Positions 25,427 to 34,383 of a stretch of DNA of 64,000 nucleotides are shown here, piece after piece. The stretch lies in the NCBI GenBank assembly GCA_016124235.1, contig WGOC01000002.1, forward strand, positions 1 through 64,000, given 5' to 3'. Made by a program: the position numbers and the translations under genes. This DNA is from a bacterium (lineage in GTDB: Bacteria; Verrucomicrobiota; Verrucomicrobiia; Limisphaerales; RI-55). Each line of letters opens with the position of its first letter. The first letter of the stretch is position 1. Under the pieces are notes generated by a model that made no database searches, was not told the origin of the DNA, and was given only the letters and a program-made list of their open reading frames with translations.

Positions 25427-26326
25427 ATGGCTATCCTCGTTAAACCTGACACCAAAGTTCTCATTCAGGGCATTACCGGCAGCTTCGGCGCGCGGCACGC
25501 CCAATTGTCCATCGATTATGGCACCGCCGTTGTGGCCGGTGTCACTCCCGGAAAGGGCGGGCAGTTTTTTGAGCACGGCGGGAAGAAGGTGCCGATATTC
25601 GATACCGTCGCTCAAGCGGCCAAAGAGACTGGCGCCACCACGTCGGCAGTTTTTGTTCCGCCTCCCTTCGCTGCGGACGCGATTCTTGAAGGCGTTGACG
25701 CGGGCTTGGATTTGGTTGTCGCCATCACCGAGGGCATTCCCGTCAATGACATGGTGAAGGCCAAGCGCGCGATGATCGGCAAAAAGACGCGGCTGATCGG
25801 GCCCAATTGCCCCGGCATCGTAACCCCCGGCGAAAGCAAGGATTCGCACGGTGGCTGCCGCATCGGCATTGCGCCGGGATACATCCACAAGAAGGGCCAT
25901 ATCGGGGTTGTCAGTCGCTCTGGCACGCTGACTTACGAAGCCGTCTGGCAGCTCACCTGCCGTGACATCGGTCAGTCAACCTGCGTGGGAATCGGCGGCG
26001 ATCCGGTGAACGGCACGTCTCATTTGGACGTCATCAAGTTGTTCATGGAAGATCCGGATACCCACGGCATCATCATGATCGGTGAAATCGGTGGCAGCGC
26101 CGAGGAAGAGGCCGCCGCGTGGATCAAGCAACACGGAACCAAACCGGTCGCCGGCTTTATCGCAGGTGCCACGGCGCCCCCCGGCCGACGGATGGGTCAC
26201 GCCGGTGCGATTGTCAGCGGCGGCAAGGGCACTGCGCAGGCCAAGATTGAAGCCTTTCGAGAAGCGGGCATCGGCGTCGCCGAAACACCTTCGGACATGG
26301 CGGAAACTTTAGTCCGCTTGATGTAG
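25427..26326 (+). CDS. sucD: Succinyl-CoA synthetase, alpha subunit
   Basis: 299 residues, the normal length. It carries the CoA-binding Rossmann domain and the histidine that becomes phosphorylated. [27 protein letters not shown] opening ([19 protein letters not shown]), [23 protein letters not shown] and the phospho-His258 in [14 protein letters not shown] are all present. It forms the alphabeta complex with SucC and lies in the same operon, separated by the VOC gene. The C-terminus ends with [23 protein letters not shown]. Confidence 0.96.
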   Translation: MAILVKPDTKVLIQGITGSFGARHAQLSIDYGTAVVAGVTPGKGGQFFEHGGKKVPIFDTVAQAAKETGATTSAVFVPPPFAADAILEGVDAGLDLVVAITEGIPVNDMVKAKRAMIGKKTRLIGPNCPGIVTPGESKDSHGGCRIGIAPGYIHKKGHIGVVSRSGTLTYEAVWQLTCRDIGQSTCVGIGGDPVNGTSHLDVIKLFMEDPDTHGIIMIGEIGGSAEEEAAAWIKQHGTKPVAGFIAGATAPPGRRMGHAGAIVSGGKGTAQAKIEAFREAGIGVAETPSDMAETLVRLM

Positions 26327-26376
26327 CGACCGGTTCGCCTGCCAGCCGCTTCGTTTGAGGCACTTTCAAATTTGCC

Positions 26377-26952
26377 ATGCCGACAGACTGGGAAGATCGT
26401 TATCAAACCGGAGACATGCCGTGGGAGAAAGGCGAACCGTCTCCCGGCTTGGTCGATTTTCTAAAAGGCAACGCCAATCTGCCTCGTGGGTCCGTTTTGG
26501 TACCGGGATGTGGTTGCGGACACGACGCCCGCGCGTGGGCCCGTGCGGGATTTCGCGTCACCGGACTCGACCTTGCGCCGTCGGCGGTGCGGATTGCCCG
26601 CGAAAAGACGGCAGCGGCGGAACACGACAACGTGGAATTTATTCAAGGGGATTTCCTTCAGCTCGAACCGACCGAAACTTTTGACTGGGTTTTCGAACAC
26701 ACCCTTTACTGCGCAATCGATCCCGATCGGCGGGATGATTATCGCGAAGCGGTTCTGCGATGGCTCAAACCGGGCGGTTACTTTCTCGCCGTGCATTATC
26801 TGATTCCCGATGAGGACGGCCCTCCATTTGGCACCACGGCGGAAGAAGTGCAAAACCGCTTTTCCGAAAGTTTTGAATTGGTGGGCTCCTGGGTGCCGCG
26901 TTCGTATCCAAATCGAACTGGTTTGGAGCGCATGTTTTGGTGGCGGAAATGA
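26377..26952 (+). CDS. TPMT-like SAM-dependent methyltransferase
   Basis: 191 residues. The layout matches the thiopurine S-methyltransferase (TPMT/COG0500) family: WEDRYQTGDMPWEKGEPSPGL, the SAM motif VLVPGCGCGHDARAWARAG, then GLDLAPSAV, a TFDWVFEHTLYCAIDP segment typical of the group, and GSWVPRSYPNRTGLERMFWWRK. Related bacterial enzymes methylate thiols, selenium or tellurium compounds, or small carboxylic acids. It starts 50 bp after sucD on the same strand and may be the last gene of that transcript; a link to succinyl-CoA metabolism is not evident. Confidence 0.87.
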   Translation: MPTDWEDRYQTGDMPWEKGEPSPGLVDFLKGNANLPRGSVLVPGCGCGHDARAWARAGFRVTGLDLAPSAVRIAREKTAAAEHDNVEFIQGDFLQLEPTETFDWVFEHTLYCAIDPDRRDDYREAVLRWLKPGGYFLAVHYLIPDEDGPPFGTTAEEVQNRFSESFELVGSWVPRSYPNRTGLERMFWWRK

Positions 26953-27230
26953 CGACCAAATCGGTAATGACACTTTTTTCCGACAATCTAAAAAATTATC
27001 ATTGTGTCGGCTGAAAGTTTGGCTACATTGATGGCGGTTCGGGCAGCCAAAACTCCCTCCACTGCGGCATTCCCCACGCCGCATTTCCTCTGATACCGGC
27101 TGTTCGAACCATTTTTCTTTTTCTCACCAACTCAGTCGCGCGCAATTGCCCCAGTTGTTAGCGAAATACGTTGGCATTTTCGCGATCATCGTCGTTGGCG
27201 GACGATGCGATTTGGTTTAAGACTCCAATG

Positions 27231-28121
27231 ATGTCGGGCCACACCATCATTTGTTTCGGCGAAATTCTGTGGGATTGCCTGCCGCGCGGTATCTTTCCGG
27301 GGGGCGCGCCGGTAAACGTCGCGTACCATCTGCACCAATTTGGCCTGCGGGCGATTCCCGTCACGGCTGTCGGCAACGATTTCCTCGGCGACGAATTTGT
27401 CCGGCGCTTCAAATACTGGGATCTGACGTCCGACTTCGTCGGCCGCATTGACAAACCGACGGGCGCCGTTGTGGTGGACTTGAATGAAGATGGCGTCCCG
27501 ACGTACCGATTTCTCGAGGACGTGGCGTGGGATTACATCCCGCTGCCGGATGCATTGCGGAAGGAATCAGAGACTGCGACGGCCGTCGTATTTGGCACAC
27601 TTGCACAGCGCTCGAAAGAAAACCGAAGTCAACTCGGCCGACTGCGTGGCTGGATGAAGAATGCTCGCCACGTTTTTGACGTGAATCTCCGCGCGCCTTA
27701 CGACGACATCGATCTCGTTTGGGATCTGGCGAAGGATTGTGATCTTATCAAATTGAACAACGAGGAGCTGCTCAAGCTTCTGGATATCGTGGTCACGACC
27801 GATTCACTCAAAACGGGAGCCAAGCTCTTGTCTGAACGCACAGGTTGTCCGCGTATCTGCGTCACCGCGGGCGGCAAAGGGGCCGGATTTTGGTGGGCCG
27901 ACCAATGGTATTGGGAACCGACCCAACCGGTGGACATCAAGGACACCGTCGGCGCGGGCGATTCATTTCTCGCCGCCCTGCTGGACGGCTGGTTGGTCAA
28001 GGGATTGACACCGGAGGACAATTTGAAACGAGCCAGCCGCGTCGCCGAATTTATCGCCACCTGCGATGGAGCGATGCCGGAATATGAAATAAATTCAGCC
28101 GGAATGCCCGTTCGTGGTTGA
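27231..28121 (+). CDS. PfkB-family carbohydrate kinase (fructokinase-like)
   Basis: 296 residues from the ATG at 27231 (another ATG precedes it directly). It phosphorylates a sugar with ATP. IICFGEILWDCLPRG, FPGGAPVNVAYHLHQFG (PfkB signature 1) and the catalytic Asp244 in DTVGAGDSFLAALLDGWL (signature 2) are present, with ICVTAGGKGAGFWW ahead of it. The sequence style (GEILWDCLP) matches fructokinases from Gram-negative bacteria and PVC phyla. It is upstream of an MscS channel gene by 64 bp on the same strand; the two may form an operon, though their functions are not linked. Confidence 0.9.
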   Translation: MSGHTIICFGEILWDCLPRGIFPGGAPVNVAYHLHQFGLRAIPVTAVGNDFLGDEFVRRFKYWDLTSDFVGRIDKPTGAVVVDLNEDGVPTYRFLEDVAWDYIPLPDALRKESETATAVVFGTLAQRSKENRSQLGRLRGWMKNARHVFDVNLRAPYDDIDLVWDLAKDCDLIKLNNEELLKLLDIVVTTDSLKTGAKLLSERTGCPRICVTAGGKGAGFWWADQWYWEPTQPVDIKDTVGAGDSFLAALLDGWLVKGLTPEDNLKRASRVAEFIATCDGAMPEYEINSAGMPVRG

Positions 28122-28185
28122 GCTTTCAGGTTTGTGGTCTGTTTTTTTGTTTGGGCGTTGGGATTCGATTTCATAAAACGCCCTC

Positions 28186-28752
28186 ATGGACTGGCAAGCG
28201 TTCAAGGATCAATATGGCTGGATCGTTCAGCCGGCGCTCCTCACATGCGTCATCACCCTCCTCACCCTGATCGCGGTCGTCGTGATCAATCGCGTTTTGG
28301 ATGTGATGGAACCCAAGGTTCCGCTCCCGGAAATGGCGTTCCGGCTCATCCGGCGAATTGTTCGCTACACGATCTTCGTCATCGCGGTCGCATTGGTCCT
28401 CAAGCTCTGGGGCCTGGACATGAACTCGGTTCTGGCCATGATCGGCGGAGTTCTGGCAATGGTGGCCATCGGGTTTGTCGCTGTTTGGAGCCTGCTCAGC
28501 AACACCTTGTGCGCATTTGTGTTAACGGCATTTCATCCGTTTCGGATTGGTGACGAAGTGGAAATTGTCCCCGACAATGTGAAAGGCAAAGTTGTCGATC
28601 TCACCCTGCTCTACACGACATTAAAAGCCGAAGACGGCGACTATTTCCAAGTGCCCAACAACATGTTCTTTCAGAAGATCTTCCGATGCCGCGCAGGAAA
28701 GGACCGGGTTGCCCTCGGGGAACAACTGTTGGAATCAAAGCCCGTCGAGTAG
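28186..28752 (+). CDS. Small MscS-type mechanosensitive channel
   Basis: 188 residues, much shorter than E. coli MscS. Hydrophobic spans lie at ~18-35 and ~60-80, followed by the pore-lining TM3 (MIGGVLAMVAIGFVAVWSLLSN, Ala/Gly-rich) and a beta domain beginning FHPFRIGDEVEIV, VKGKVVDLTLLYTTLKAEDGDYFQVPNNMFF, all standard MscS elements. The cytoplasmic domain is truncated after the beta domain, so this is one of the minimal MscS variants that often form in Gram-negative genomes. It releases solutes on hypo-osmotic shock. It converges on the acyl carrier protein gene with only 3 bp between the stops. Confidence 0.88.
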   Translation: MDWQAFKDQYGWIVQPALLTCVITLLTLIAVVVINRVLDVMEPKVPLPEMAFRLIRRIVRYTIFVIAVALVLKLWGLDMNSVLAMIGGVLAMVAIGFVAVWSLLSNTLCAFVLTAFHPFRIGDEVEIVPDNVKGKVVDLTLLYTTLKAEDGDYFQVPNNMFFQKIFRCRAGKDRVALGEQLLESKPVE

Positions 28753-28755
28753 CCT

Positions 28756-29028
28756 TCAACCCTCGGCCTGCTGATGTTTCGCCACGGCCTCAGCCATGGA
28801 ATTCACCGTCGCCAGGATTTGCCGGGCGATTTCCGTATCCTGGATTTTGAGGCCAAAGTTTTTGTCGAGCACCACGACAAGCTGGAGAGCGTCGACTGAA
28901 TCCAGCGCCAGTCCATCGGGCCCAAACAACGGCGTGTCGTCACCAATTTCCTCCGCCGGAATTTGGAGCATCAAATTCTCCACCATGAGCGCCTTGATGC
29001 GCTCCTTCAAATTGTCAGTATCAGCCAT
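28756..29028 (-). CDS. Acyl carrier protein
   Basis: 90 residues from the ATG at 29028. Phosphopantetheine attachment site Ser44 is in GLALDSVDALQLVVVLD, and the four-helix pattern fits (VENLMLQIP, DDTPLFGP, DTEIARQILATVNSMAEAV). Ser is followed by Val-Asp-Ala rather than the usual Leu-Asp-Met, as in specialised ACPs of aryl-polyene, dialkylresorcinol or lipid biosynthesis clusters rather than the housekeeping AcpP. No partner synthase is in the window. It stands between the mechanosensitive channel and uvrB, on the minus strand. Confidence 0.85.
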   Translation of the reverse strand: MADTDNLKERIKALMVENLMLQIPAEEIGDDTPLFGPDGLALDSVDALQLVVVLDKNFGLKIQDTEIARQILATVNSMAEAVAKHQQAEG

Positions 29029-29155
29029 TTGCCGCATGGGTCATTGATTAACTCGGAAAACGCGCGAAGCGTGGTGTGAGCGAAGGCCATGCTCAAGCCG
29101 GAAATCACCTAAAAGTCGGGGTTTCGCCCTGGTCAGAGACCCTCAAGCGCGATGC

Positions 29156-31243
29156 TTAACGCCGGGCCGCCCGACGTCGTTTGGAGGCCGGCTTGGGATA
29201 ACGCGTCTCCGAAGACGTCGAATCACCGGCGCCACCAAAACGGCGTTTGAGTTCGTTGATCTGATCGCGCAGCAGTGCGGCTTTCTCGAACTCCAGATTA
29301 TTCGCCGCCGTTAACATTTCCGATTCCAACTCACGCAGCGTCTCGGTGTAATCAAAATCGGCCCCTGATTCCTTAAGCACCATTTCATCCTTGCGGAGGA
29401 CGGCGCGTGCCGACGACAACCCCTGCTCCACCGGTCGGCTGACACTGCGCGGAGTAATGCCATGCTCAAGATTGTAGGCCAATTGCTTCTCCCGCCGATA
29501 ATTCGACACCGCGAGAAACTTTTGAATACTCTGCGTCCGCTCGTCCGCGTAAAGAATCACGCGACCGTTCATGTGCCGCGCGGCACGTCCCGCTGTCTGG
29601 ATCAAGCTCGTAGCACTGCGTAGATATCCTTCCTTATCCGCATCCAAAATCGCTACCAGCGAAACTTCCGGCAAATCGAGGCCCTCCCGTAAAAGATTAA
29701 TTCCGACCAACACATCGAATTCACCGCGGCGCAACGCCCGCAAAATTTCCACACGCTCGATCGCATCAATTTCGCTGTGCAGGTAACGCACTTCGATGCC
29801 AATATCGCGGAGGTAATCGGTCAATTCCTCGGCGGTGCGCTTGGTTAACGTCACTACCAACGTCCGCTCTTTCGCGTCCACGCGCTGGCGTACTTCCTCG
29901 ATCAAATCATCGATTTGCCCCTTAAGCGGACGGATATCCACCGGCGGATCGACAAGACCGGTGGGTCGCACAATCAACTCCACAATCTGGCCGTTGGCCC
30001 ATTGAATCTCCCGCTCCGCCGGCGTGGCGCTGACGTAAATTGTCTGGCCTTGGATTGACTGAAACTCTTCGAAACTGAGCGGCCGGTTGTCGAGAGCGCT
30101 GGGAAGTCGAAAGCCATGTTCCACCAACACCGTTTTGCGAGAGCGATCGCCGGCGTACATCCCGCCGATCTGCGGCACTGTCGCGTGCGATTCATCGATG
30201 ACAAACAATGTATCCTTCGGCAGAAAATCAAGCAACGTGTGCGGACGCGAACCCGGCGGCCGGCCCGCAATGTGGCGCGAGTAATTCTCGATGCCCGAGC
30301 AGAACCCCATTTCCTCCATCATCTCGAGATCGTACTCGGTCCGCATCTTGAGGCGCTGGGCTTCCAATAATTTGCCCACTTTCTCCAGTTGGGCGATTCG
30401 TTCACCCAGTTCTTCGCGGATGGTCAGAATCGCCCGCTTCATTTTGTCCGACGTCGTGACGAATTGTTTGCTCGGGTAAATCGTCACCGCCGAAAGAGAT
30501 TCCAAATTGTTCCCGGTCAACGGCTCGAAGCGCGTAATTCGTTCGATCTCGTCACCAAAGAATTCGATGCGAACTGCTTCCTCGGCATACGCGGGATAAA
30601 CTTCCACCACGTCGCCGCGAACGCGAAAGTGACTGCGCTGAAACTCGATGTCGTTCCGCGAATATTGGATGTCCACCAAACGCGAAAGCAGTTGTTCGCG
30701 GCTCAGCGAATCGCCAATCCGCATCGGGATCACCATCGCCTCGTAGTCTTCCCGGCTGCCAATGCCGTAGATGCACGAAACGCTGGCCACGACCACGACA
30801 TCGCGACGCGCGAACAGGCTGCTCATCGTGGAGAGGCGCAACCGCTCGATCTCATCATTCACGCTCGAGTCCTTCTCGATGAACGTATCCGTGCGCGGGA
30901 TGTAAGCTTCGGGTTGATAATAATCGAAGTAGCTGACGAAATATTCGACGGCGTTTTTGGGGAAGAAACTTTTAAACTCGGAATAGAGTTGCGCCGCCAA
31001 CGTTTTGTTGTGCGACAGCACCAACGTCGGTCGGTTCAACTGTGCGACAACGTTCGCGATGGTAAACGTCTTGCCCGAGCCGGTGACGCCCAGCAGCACC
31101 TGGCTTTTCTGGTCCGTTTCGAGGCCTTTGACTAGTGCTTCGATGGCTTTGGGTTGGTCGCCCGCTGGCGGAAATTGTGAGACAAGCTCAAACACGCCGG
31201 CAGCATCGGGAAGGAAGGCCCGTCCGTCAACTGGTGCCAGCAA
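29156..31243 (-). CDS. uvrB: Excinuclease ABC subunit B
   Basis: 695 residues, normal for UvrB, the damage-verifying helicase of nucleotide excision repair. Walker A GVTGSGKT is at residues 52-59, followed by the beta-hairpin region [34 protein letters not shown], helicase motifs [32 protein letters not shown] and [11 protein letters not shown], and the C-terminal UVR motif that binds UvrC ([21 protein letters not shown]). The start codon would be TTG at 31243; a GTG 16 codons inside (before [14 protein letters not shown]) is also possible, since that is where most homologues begin. A receiver protein gene lies 23 bp upstream on the same strand. Confidence 0.97.
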   Translation of the reverse strand: MLAPVDGRAFLPDAAGVFELVSQFPPAGDQPKAIEALVKGLETDQKSQVLLGVTGSGKTFTIANVVAQLNRPTLVLSHNKTLAAQLYSEFKSFFPKNAVEYFVSYFDYYQPEAYIPRTDTFIEKDSSVNDEIERLRLSTMSSLFARRDVVVVASVSCIYGIGSREDYEAMVIPMRIGDSLSREQLLSRLVDIQYSRNDIEFQRSHFRVRGDVVEVYPAYAEEAVRIEFFGDEIERITRFEPLTGNNLESLSAVTIYPSKQFVTTSDKMKRAILTIREELGERIAQLEKVGKLLEAQRLKMRTEYDLEMMEEMGFCSGIENYSRHIAGRPPGSRPHTLLDFLPKDTLFVIDESHATVPQIGGMYAGDRSRKTVLVEHGFRLPSALDNRPLSFEEFQSIQGQTIYVSATPAEREIQWANGQIVELIVRPTGLVDPPVDIRPLKGQIDDLIEEVRQRVDAKERTLVVTLTKRTAEELTDYLRDIGIEVRYLHSEIDAIERVEILRALRRGEFDVLVGINLLREGLDLPEVSLVAILDADKEGYLRSATSLIQTAGRAARHMNGRVILYADERTQSIQKFLAVSNYRREKQLAYNLEHGITPRSVSRPVEQGLSSARAVLRKDEMVLKESGADFDYTETLRELESEMLTAANNLEFEKAALLRDQINELKRRFGGAGDSTSSETRYPKPASKRRRAARR

Positions 31244-31266
31244 TAATGGACGGTAAAACTCAATGC

Positions 31267-31773
31267 TTACTCGATCGCCAGCGCTGGAAACGTGAACCCG
31301 GTCAATCGGGCCGAGCAGGCATTGGAAAGACGGGGCATCTGCCGAACCTCAGCAACCTTAGGATTTGGCGAATCCGAGATTCGCTGAGCCTTCGAAATCG
31401 CCGTCTTGAGCGCCGGCATTCCGAATGGCTTGGCGAGGCACGAGTAAGGCAGGTCAAACAATTCCATCTCGCGCGCGAGGTTCAGCATGTTGCCGGTCAT
31501 CAGGAGGAAGCGAAGGTGCGGCGCAACTTCACGGACCAACACCAACAAACCCACCCCGTCCATTTGTGGCATGTTGCGATCGGTGATGATGACTTCATAC
31601 GCCTCCGGATCACGCCGGATGGCCGCCAGGGCTTCAATCGGGTTGTCATAGATCTCCACTTCCGCAGTGATGGACTTCTCCAGCAGGTTGTTCATCATAT
31701 CGAGCAGCATCAGGTCATCGTCCACGACCGCCCATTTCTTTGTTTTGCATTCGGTGTTTTTGTTCATCGTCAT
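31267..31773 (-). CDS. Single-domain response regulator (receiver only)
   Basis: 168 residues. A single receiver domain is present: acidic pocket [14 protein letters not shown], phospho-accepting Asp in [13 protein letters not shown], Thr in FLLMTGNM, and Lys in [11 protein letters not shown]. There is no output domain; the last ~35 residues are a short tail. It would work as a phospho-relay partner or diffusible switch, possibly with the hybrid kinase in this window. It is 23 bp upstream of uvrB on the same strand and may be co-transcribed with it, which would couple a phosphorelay to repair; this is only positional inference. Confidence 0.9.
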   Translation of the reverse strand: MTMNKNTECKTKKWAVVDDDLMLLDMMNNLLEKSITAEVEIYDNPIEALAAIRRDPEAYEVIITDRNMPQMDGVGLLVLVREVAPHLRFLLMTGNMLNLAREMELFDLPYSCLAKPFGMPALKTAISKAQRISDSPNPKVAEVRQMPRLSNACSARLTGFTFPALAIE

Positions 31774-32053
31774 GACTCAAAGATCAACCTCGTCTGTAAA
31801 GCCACTATGTGAGCCAGCCGGGAGTTTTGTTAAGAGAGTGTAAACGAGCTATCGCCTCCAAAAAACAGGCCGCCAGCCCTTCGACTGACGGCCCGTCCCC
31901 AACTTGCGTATCCAACAAAATTCGTCGGGATACGTGTTATCCATTGCCCGTGTAAACGATTGATGAAGACCGGCCCGACAATTTGTAAAGAAACGGTAAA
32001 ACCGGGCGACAGACCGGAGTGCAAACGGTAGTTTATCCGCCGAACACGTTTTC

Positions 32054-32782
32054 ATGTCCGAGCGGATTCAAAACACAAACGTATCGCCCCGAATTTTGGT
32101 GGTCGACGATGACCAAAAGCTTTGTCGGCTCATCGGGGATTACTTGAAGCCGATGGGTTATTCGGTTGAAGCAGTCCATACCGGCCCCGATGGTGTCGAG
32201 CGCGCGCTCGAAGATGATTGGGAAGCGGTGATCCTCGATGTGATGTTACCGGGCATGGACGGTTTCGAAGTCCTGAAGCAAATCCGGGTGCGGTCGATGG
32301 TGCCGGTGCTTATGCTCACTGGACGCGCCGACGAGGCAGACCGGATTGTCGGCCTAGAGATTGGGGCCGATGATTATCTGCCGAAGACGTTTTCCACGCG
32401 GGAATTGTTGGCCCGACTTCGGGCCGTCGCCAGGCGTGCGCATCACACAGCCGCGTCGGATCAAAGTGAATCGATCGAAAAGGAAATCGTCGTCGAAAAT
32501 CTGCGTATCGATCCCAACACGCGGATGGTGATTCTTGGAGACGAGCCGATTGCTCTCACACCTGTCGAGTATGATTTGCTCTACAGCCTCGCAAAGGCCC
32601 GCGGTCGCGTGAAGAGCCGTGATTTCCTGCTCGAGGAAATCCGTGATCGCGACTACGAAGTGTTCGATCGCTCGATCGACGTGCACATTTCCTCGTTGCG
32701 CAAAAAGCTGAAGGACGACCCCAAGAATCCGCGTTTCATTCGCACGATCCGATCGGTGGGATATCTCTTTCTGAAGAACTGA
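32054..32782 (+). CDS. OmpR-family response regulator (CpxR-like)
   Basis: 242 residues. The receiver domain has ILVVDDDQKLCRLIG, phospho-accepting Asp62 in AVILDVMLPGMDG, VLMLTGRADEADRIVGLEIGADDYLPKTFS (where PKTF replaces the usual PKPF) and RELLARLRAV. The C-terminal winged-helix (Trans_reg_C) has LTPVEYDLLYSLAKARGRVKSRDFLLEEI and DRSIDVHISSLRKKL, with a terminal IRSVGYLFL. It is followed after 4 bp by its kinase, and a 280-bp divergent region separates it from the receiver-only gene. The pair probably senses envelope stress and controls nearby efflux or envelope genes, but no binding sites were identified. Confidence 0.94.
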   Translation: MSERIQNTNVSPRILVVDDDQKLCRLIGDYLKPMGYSVEAVHTGPDGVERALEDDWEAVILDVMLPGMDGFEVLKQIRVRSMVPVLMLTGRADEADRIVGLEIGADDYLPKTFSTRELLARLRAVARRAHHTAASDQSESIEKEIVVENLRIDPNTRMVILGDEPIALTPVEYDLLYSLAKARGRVKSRDFLLEEIRDRDYEVFDRSIDVHISSLRKKLKDDPKNPRFIRTIRSVGYLFLKN

Positions 32783-32786
32783 TCGC

Positions 32787-34256
32787 ATGCGGACGCGTTT
32801 CCCCATTTACACGAAGGTGTTGATCTTCTTCACGCTGAACCTGGTGCTGGTCGGCGGGGCCATCCTCTTTGTGATGCGCACACAGTTGTCAGGCGAAATG
32901 GACAACCTGCTGGGGCGGGCCGTGGCCGTCCGCATCATTGATATCTGCGAGGAACTGCGCGATGAAGTGCAACGAAAAGGATTATCAACCTGGGATGAAG
33001 CACTCGCCAAAGCGAAGTCAAAATACAACGTCGATTTCTATCTCTTCTACGTAAAAACCTGGGAACAAGCAGCCGGAGAACCCATTGCGTTGCCGGAAGC
33101 AGCAAAGGCAGAATTCAGGGGTCCACGTGGTCCTGATGGCCCGCTCGCCAATTCGAACCCGAACGCTCCCACAAATGGGCTTGCAAGGCCGCGACCAGGC
33201 CCACGACCACCGGTCGACCGCATCGTCCTGGCAAAAACCGAGGCGCCCACTTCGTATTGGTTTGGCATGCGCATGCCGGTACGGATGGAAGGCAAAGCCG
33301 GGCCGGGCGTTTTGTACGCGCGAACCCACAGCCTGTTCGGATCCGGATTGCTGATCGACCTCCGACCTTGGTTATTTCTCGGCATCGGCATCTTCGCCGG
33401 TTCGGCGTTGCTCTGGCTGCCGCTCGTGCGGGATCTCACCGCGTCAGTCAAACAAATGACCAGCGCAGCAGAAAAGATCGCGGCCGGCAATTTCGATATC
33501 GAGGTCAACGATCAACGACGCGATGAACTTGGCCGGCTCGGTGGTGCAATCAATCGCATGAGCCACCGCCTTGCTGATTTTGTGGACGGCCAAAAGCGGT
33601 TCCTCGGCGATACCGCCCACGAACTCACCGCGCCGTTGGCGCGCATGCAGCTCGCGCTCAGCATTCTCGAACAGCGCGCGGATCCAGACGCACAAGAATA
33701 TGTGCAGGGCGTTTATGAGGAATTGCAGCTGATGACGAATCTGGTGAACGAACTTTTGTCGCTCACTAAAGCCGGCCTCTCACACGAAGCGATTCAGCTC
33801 GATCGCGTCGAATTATTGCCGCTGATTCGTCAAGTCGTCGCACGCGAATGCAAGGACGACACGACAATCAAAGTCGACGTTTCAGAGGAAGTCTCGGTGT
33901 TGGGCGAAGCCGATTTGCTCGCTCGCGCATTGGCCAACATTATTCGCAATTCCATTCGCTACGGCGGCGACCACAATGCAATCACGGTGCGGGCGAAAGA
34001 AAATGAACATCACGTGACGGTGTCCGTTGAAGACACCGGACCTGGTGTGCCCGACGATGACTTATCCCGTCTCTTTGACCCATTTTATCGGGTCGACCGA
34101 GTTCGCACCCCGGGTCAGGGTGGAGCCGGTCTGGGATTGGCCATCGTTCAGACGTGCGTCACGGCGTGTGGCGGTTCCGTCTCGGCGGAAAACGGCCGGC
34201 CCCACGGACTCCGGCTCAATCTTTCACTGCCGATCGCAACGCCAGAATCTTCGTGA
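32787..34256 (+). CDS. CpxA/EnvZ-type sensor histidine kinase
   Basis: 489 residues. Transmembrane spans are at about 11-29 and 190-210, with a periplasmic sensor between them that is unusually proline-rich (RPRPGPRPPVDR). HAMP follows, ending in DELGRLGGAINRM; then the HisKA phospho-His278 in FLGDTAHELTAPLARMQLAL, and the HATPase domain with NIIRNSIRYGG, VEDTGPGVPDDDL, LFDPFYRVD and GGAGLGLAIVQTCV. This is the CpxA-like arrangement (HELTAPL in place of HELRTPL). The gene is 4 bp downstream of its regulator, so the two form one transcript. Confidence 0.95.
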   Translation: MRTRFPIYTKVLIFFTLNLVLVGGAILFVMRTQLSGEMDNLLGRAVAVRIIDICEELRDEVQRKGLSTWDEALAKAKSKYNVDFYLFYVKTWEQAAGEPIALPEAAKAEFRGPRGPDGPLANSNPNAPTNGLARPRPGPRPPVDRIVLAKTEAPTSYWFGMRMPVRMEGKAGPGVLYARTHSLFGSGLLIDLRPWLFLGIGIFAGSALLWLPLVRDLTASVKQMTSAAEKIAAGNFDIEVNDQRRDELGRLGGAINRMSHRLADFVDGQKRFLGDTAHELTAPLARMQLALSILEQRADPDAQEYVQGVYEELQLMTNLVNELLSLTKAGLSHEAIQLDRVELLPLIRQVVARECKDDTTIKVDVSEEVSVLGEADLLARALANIIRNSIRYGGDHNAITVRAKENEHHVTVSVEDTGPGVPDDDLSRLFDPFYRVDRVRTPGQGGAGLGLAIVQTCVTACGGSVSAENGRPHGLRLNLSLPIATPESS

Positions 34257-34383
34257 CCGCGAAACTGGCGGACAATCCACCGCACCTAAACCGCCGTTGG
34301 GCGCGACCTGGACCAGCCAAATCCACGTTTCCCGGTGAATATCGCTCTTCACCCGGACATCGAACTCGGATAACTTCCAAGTC

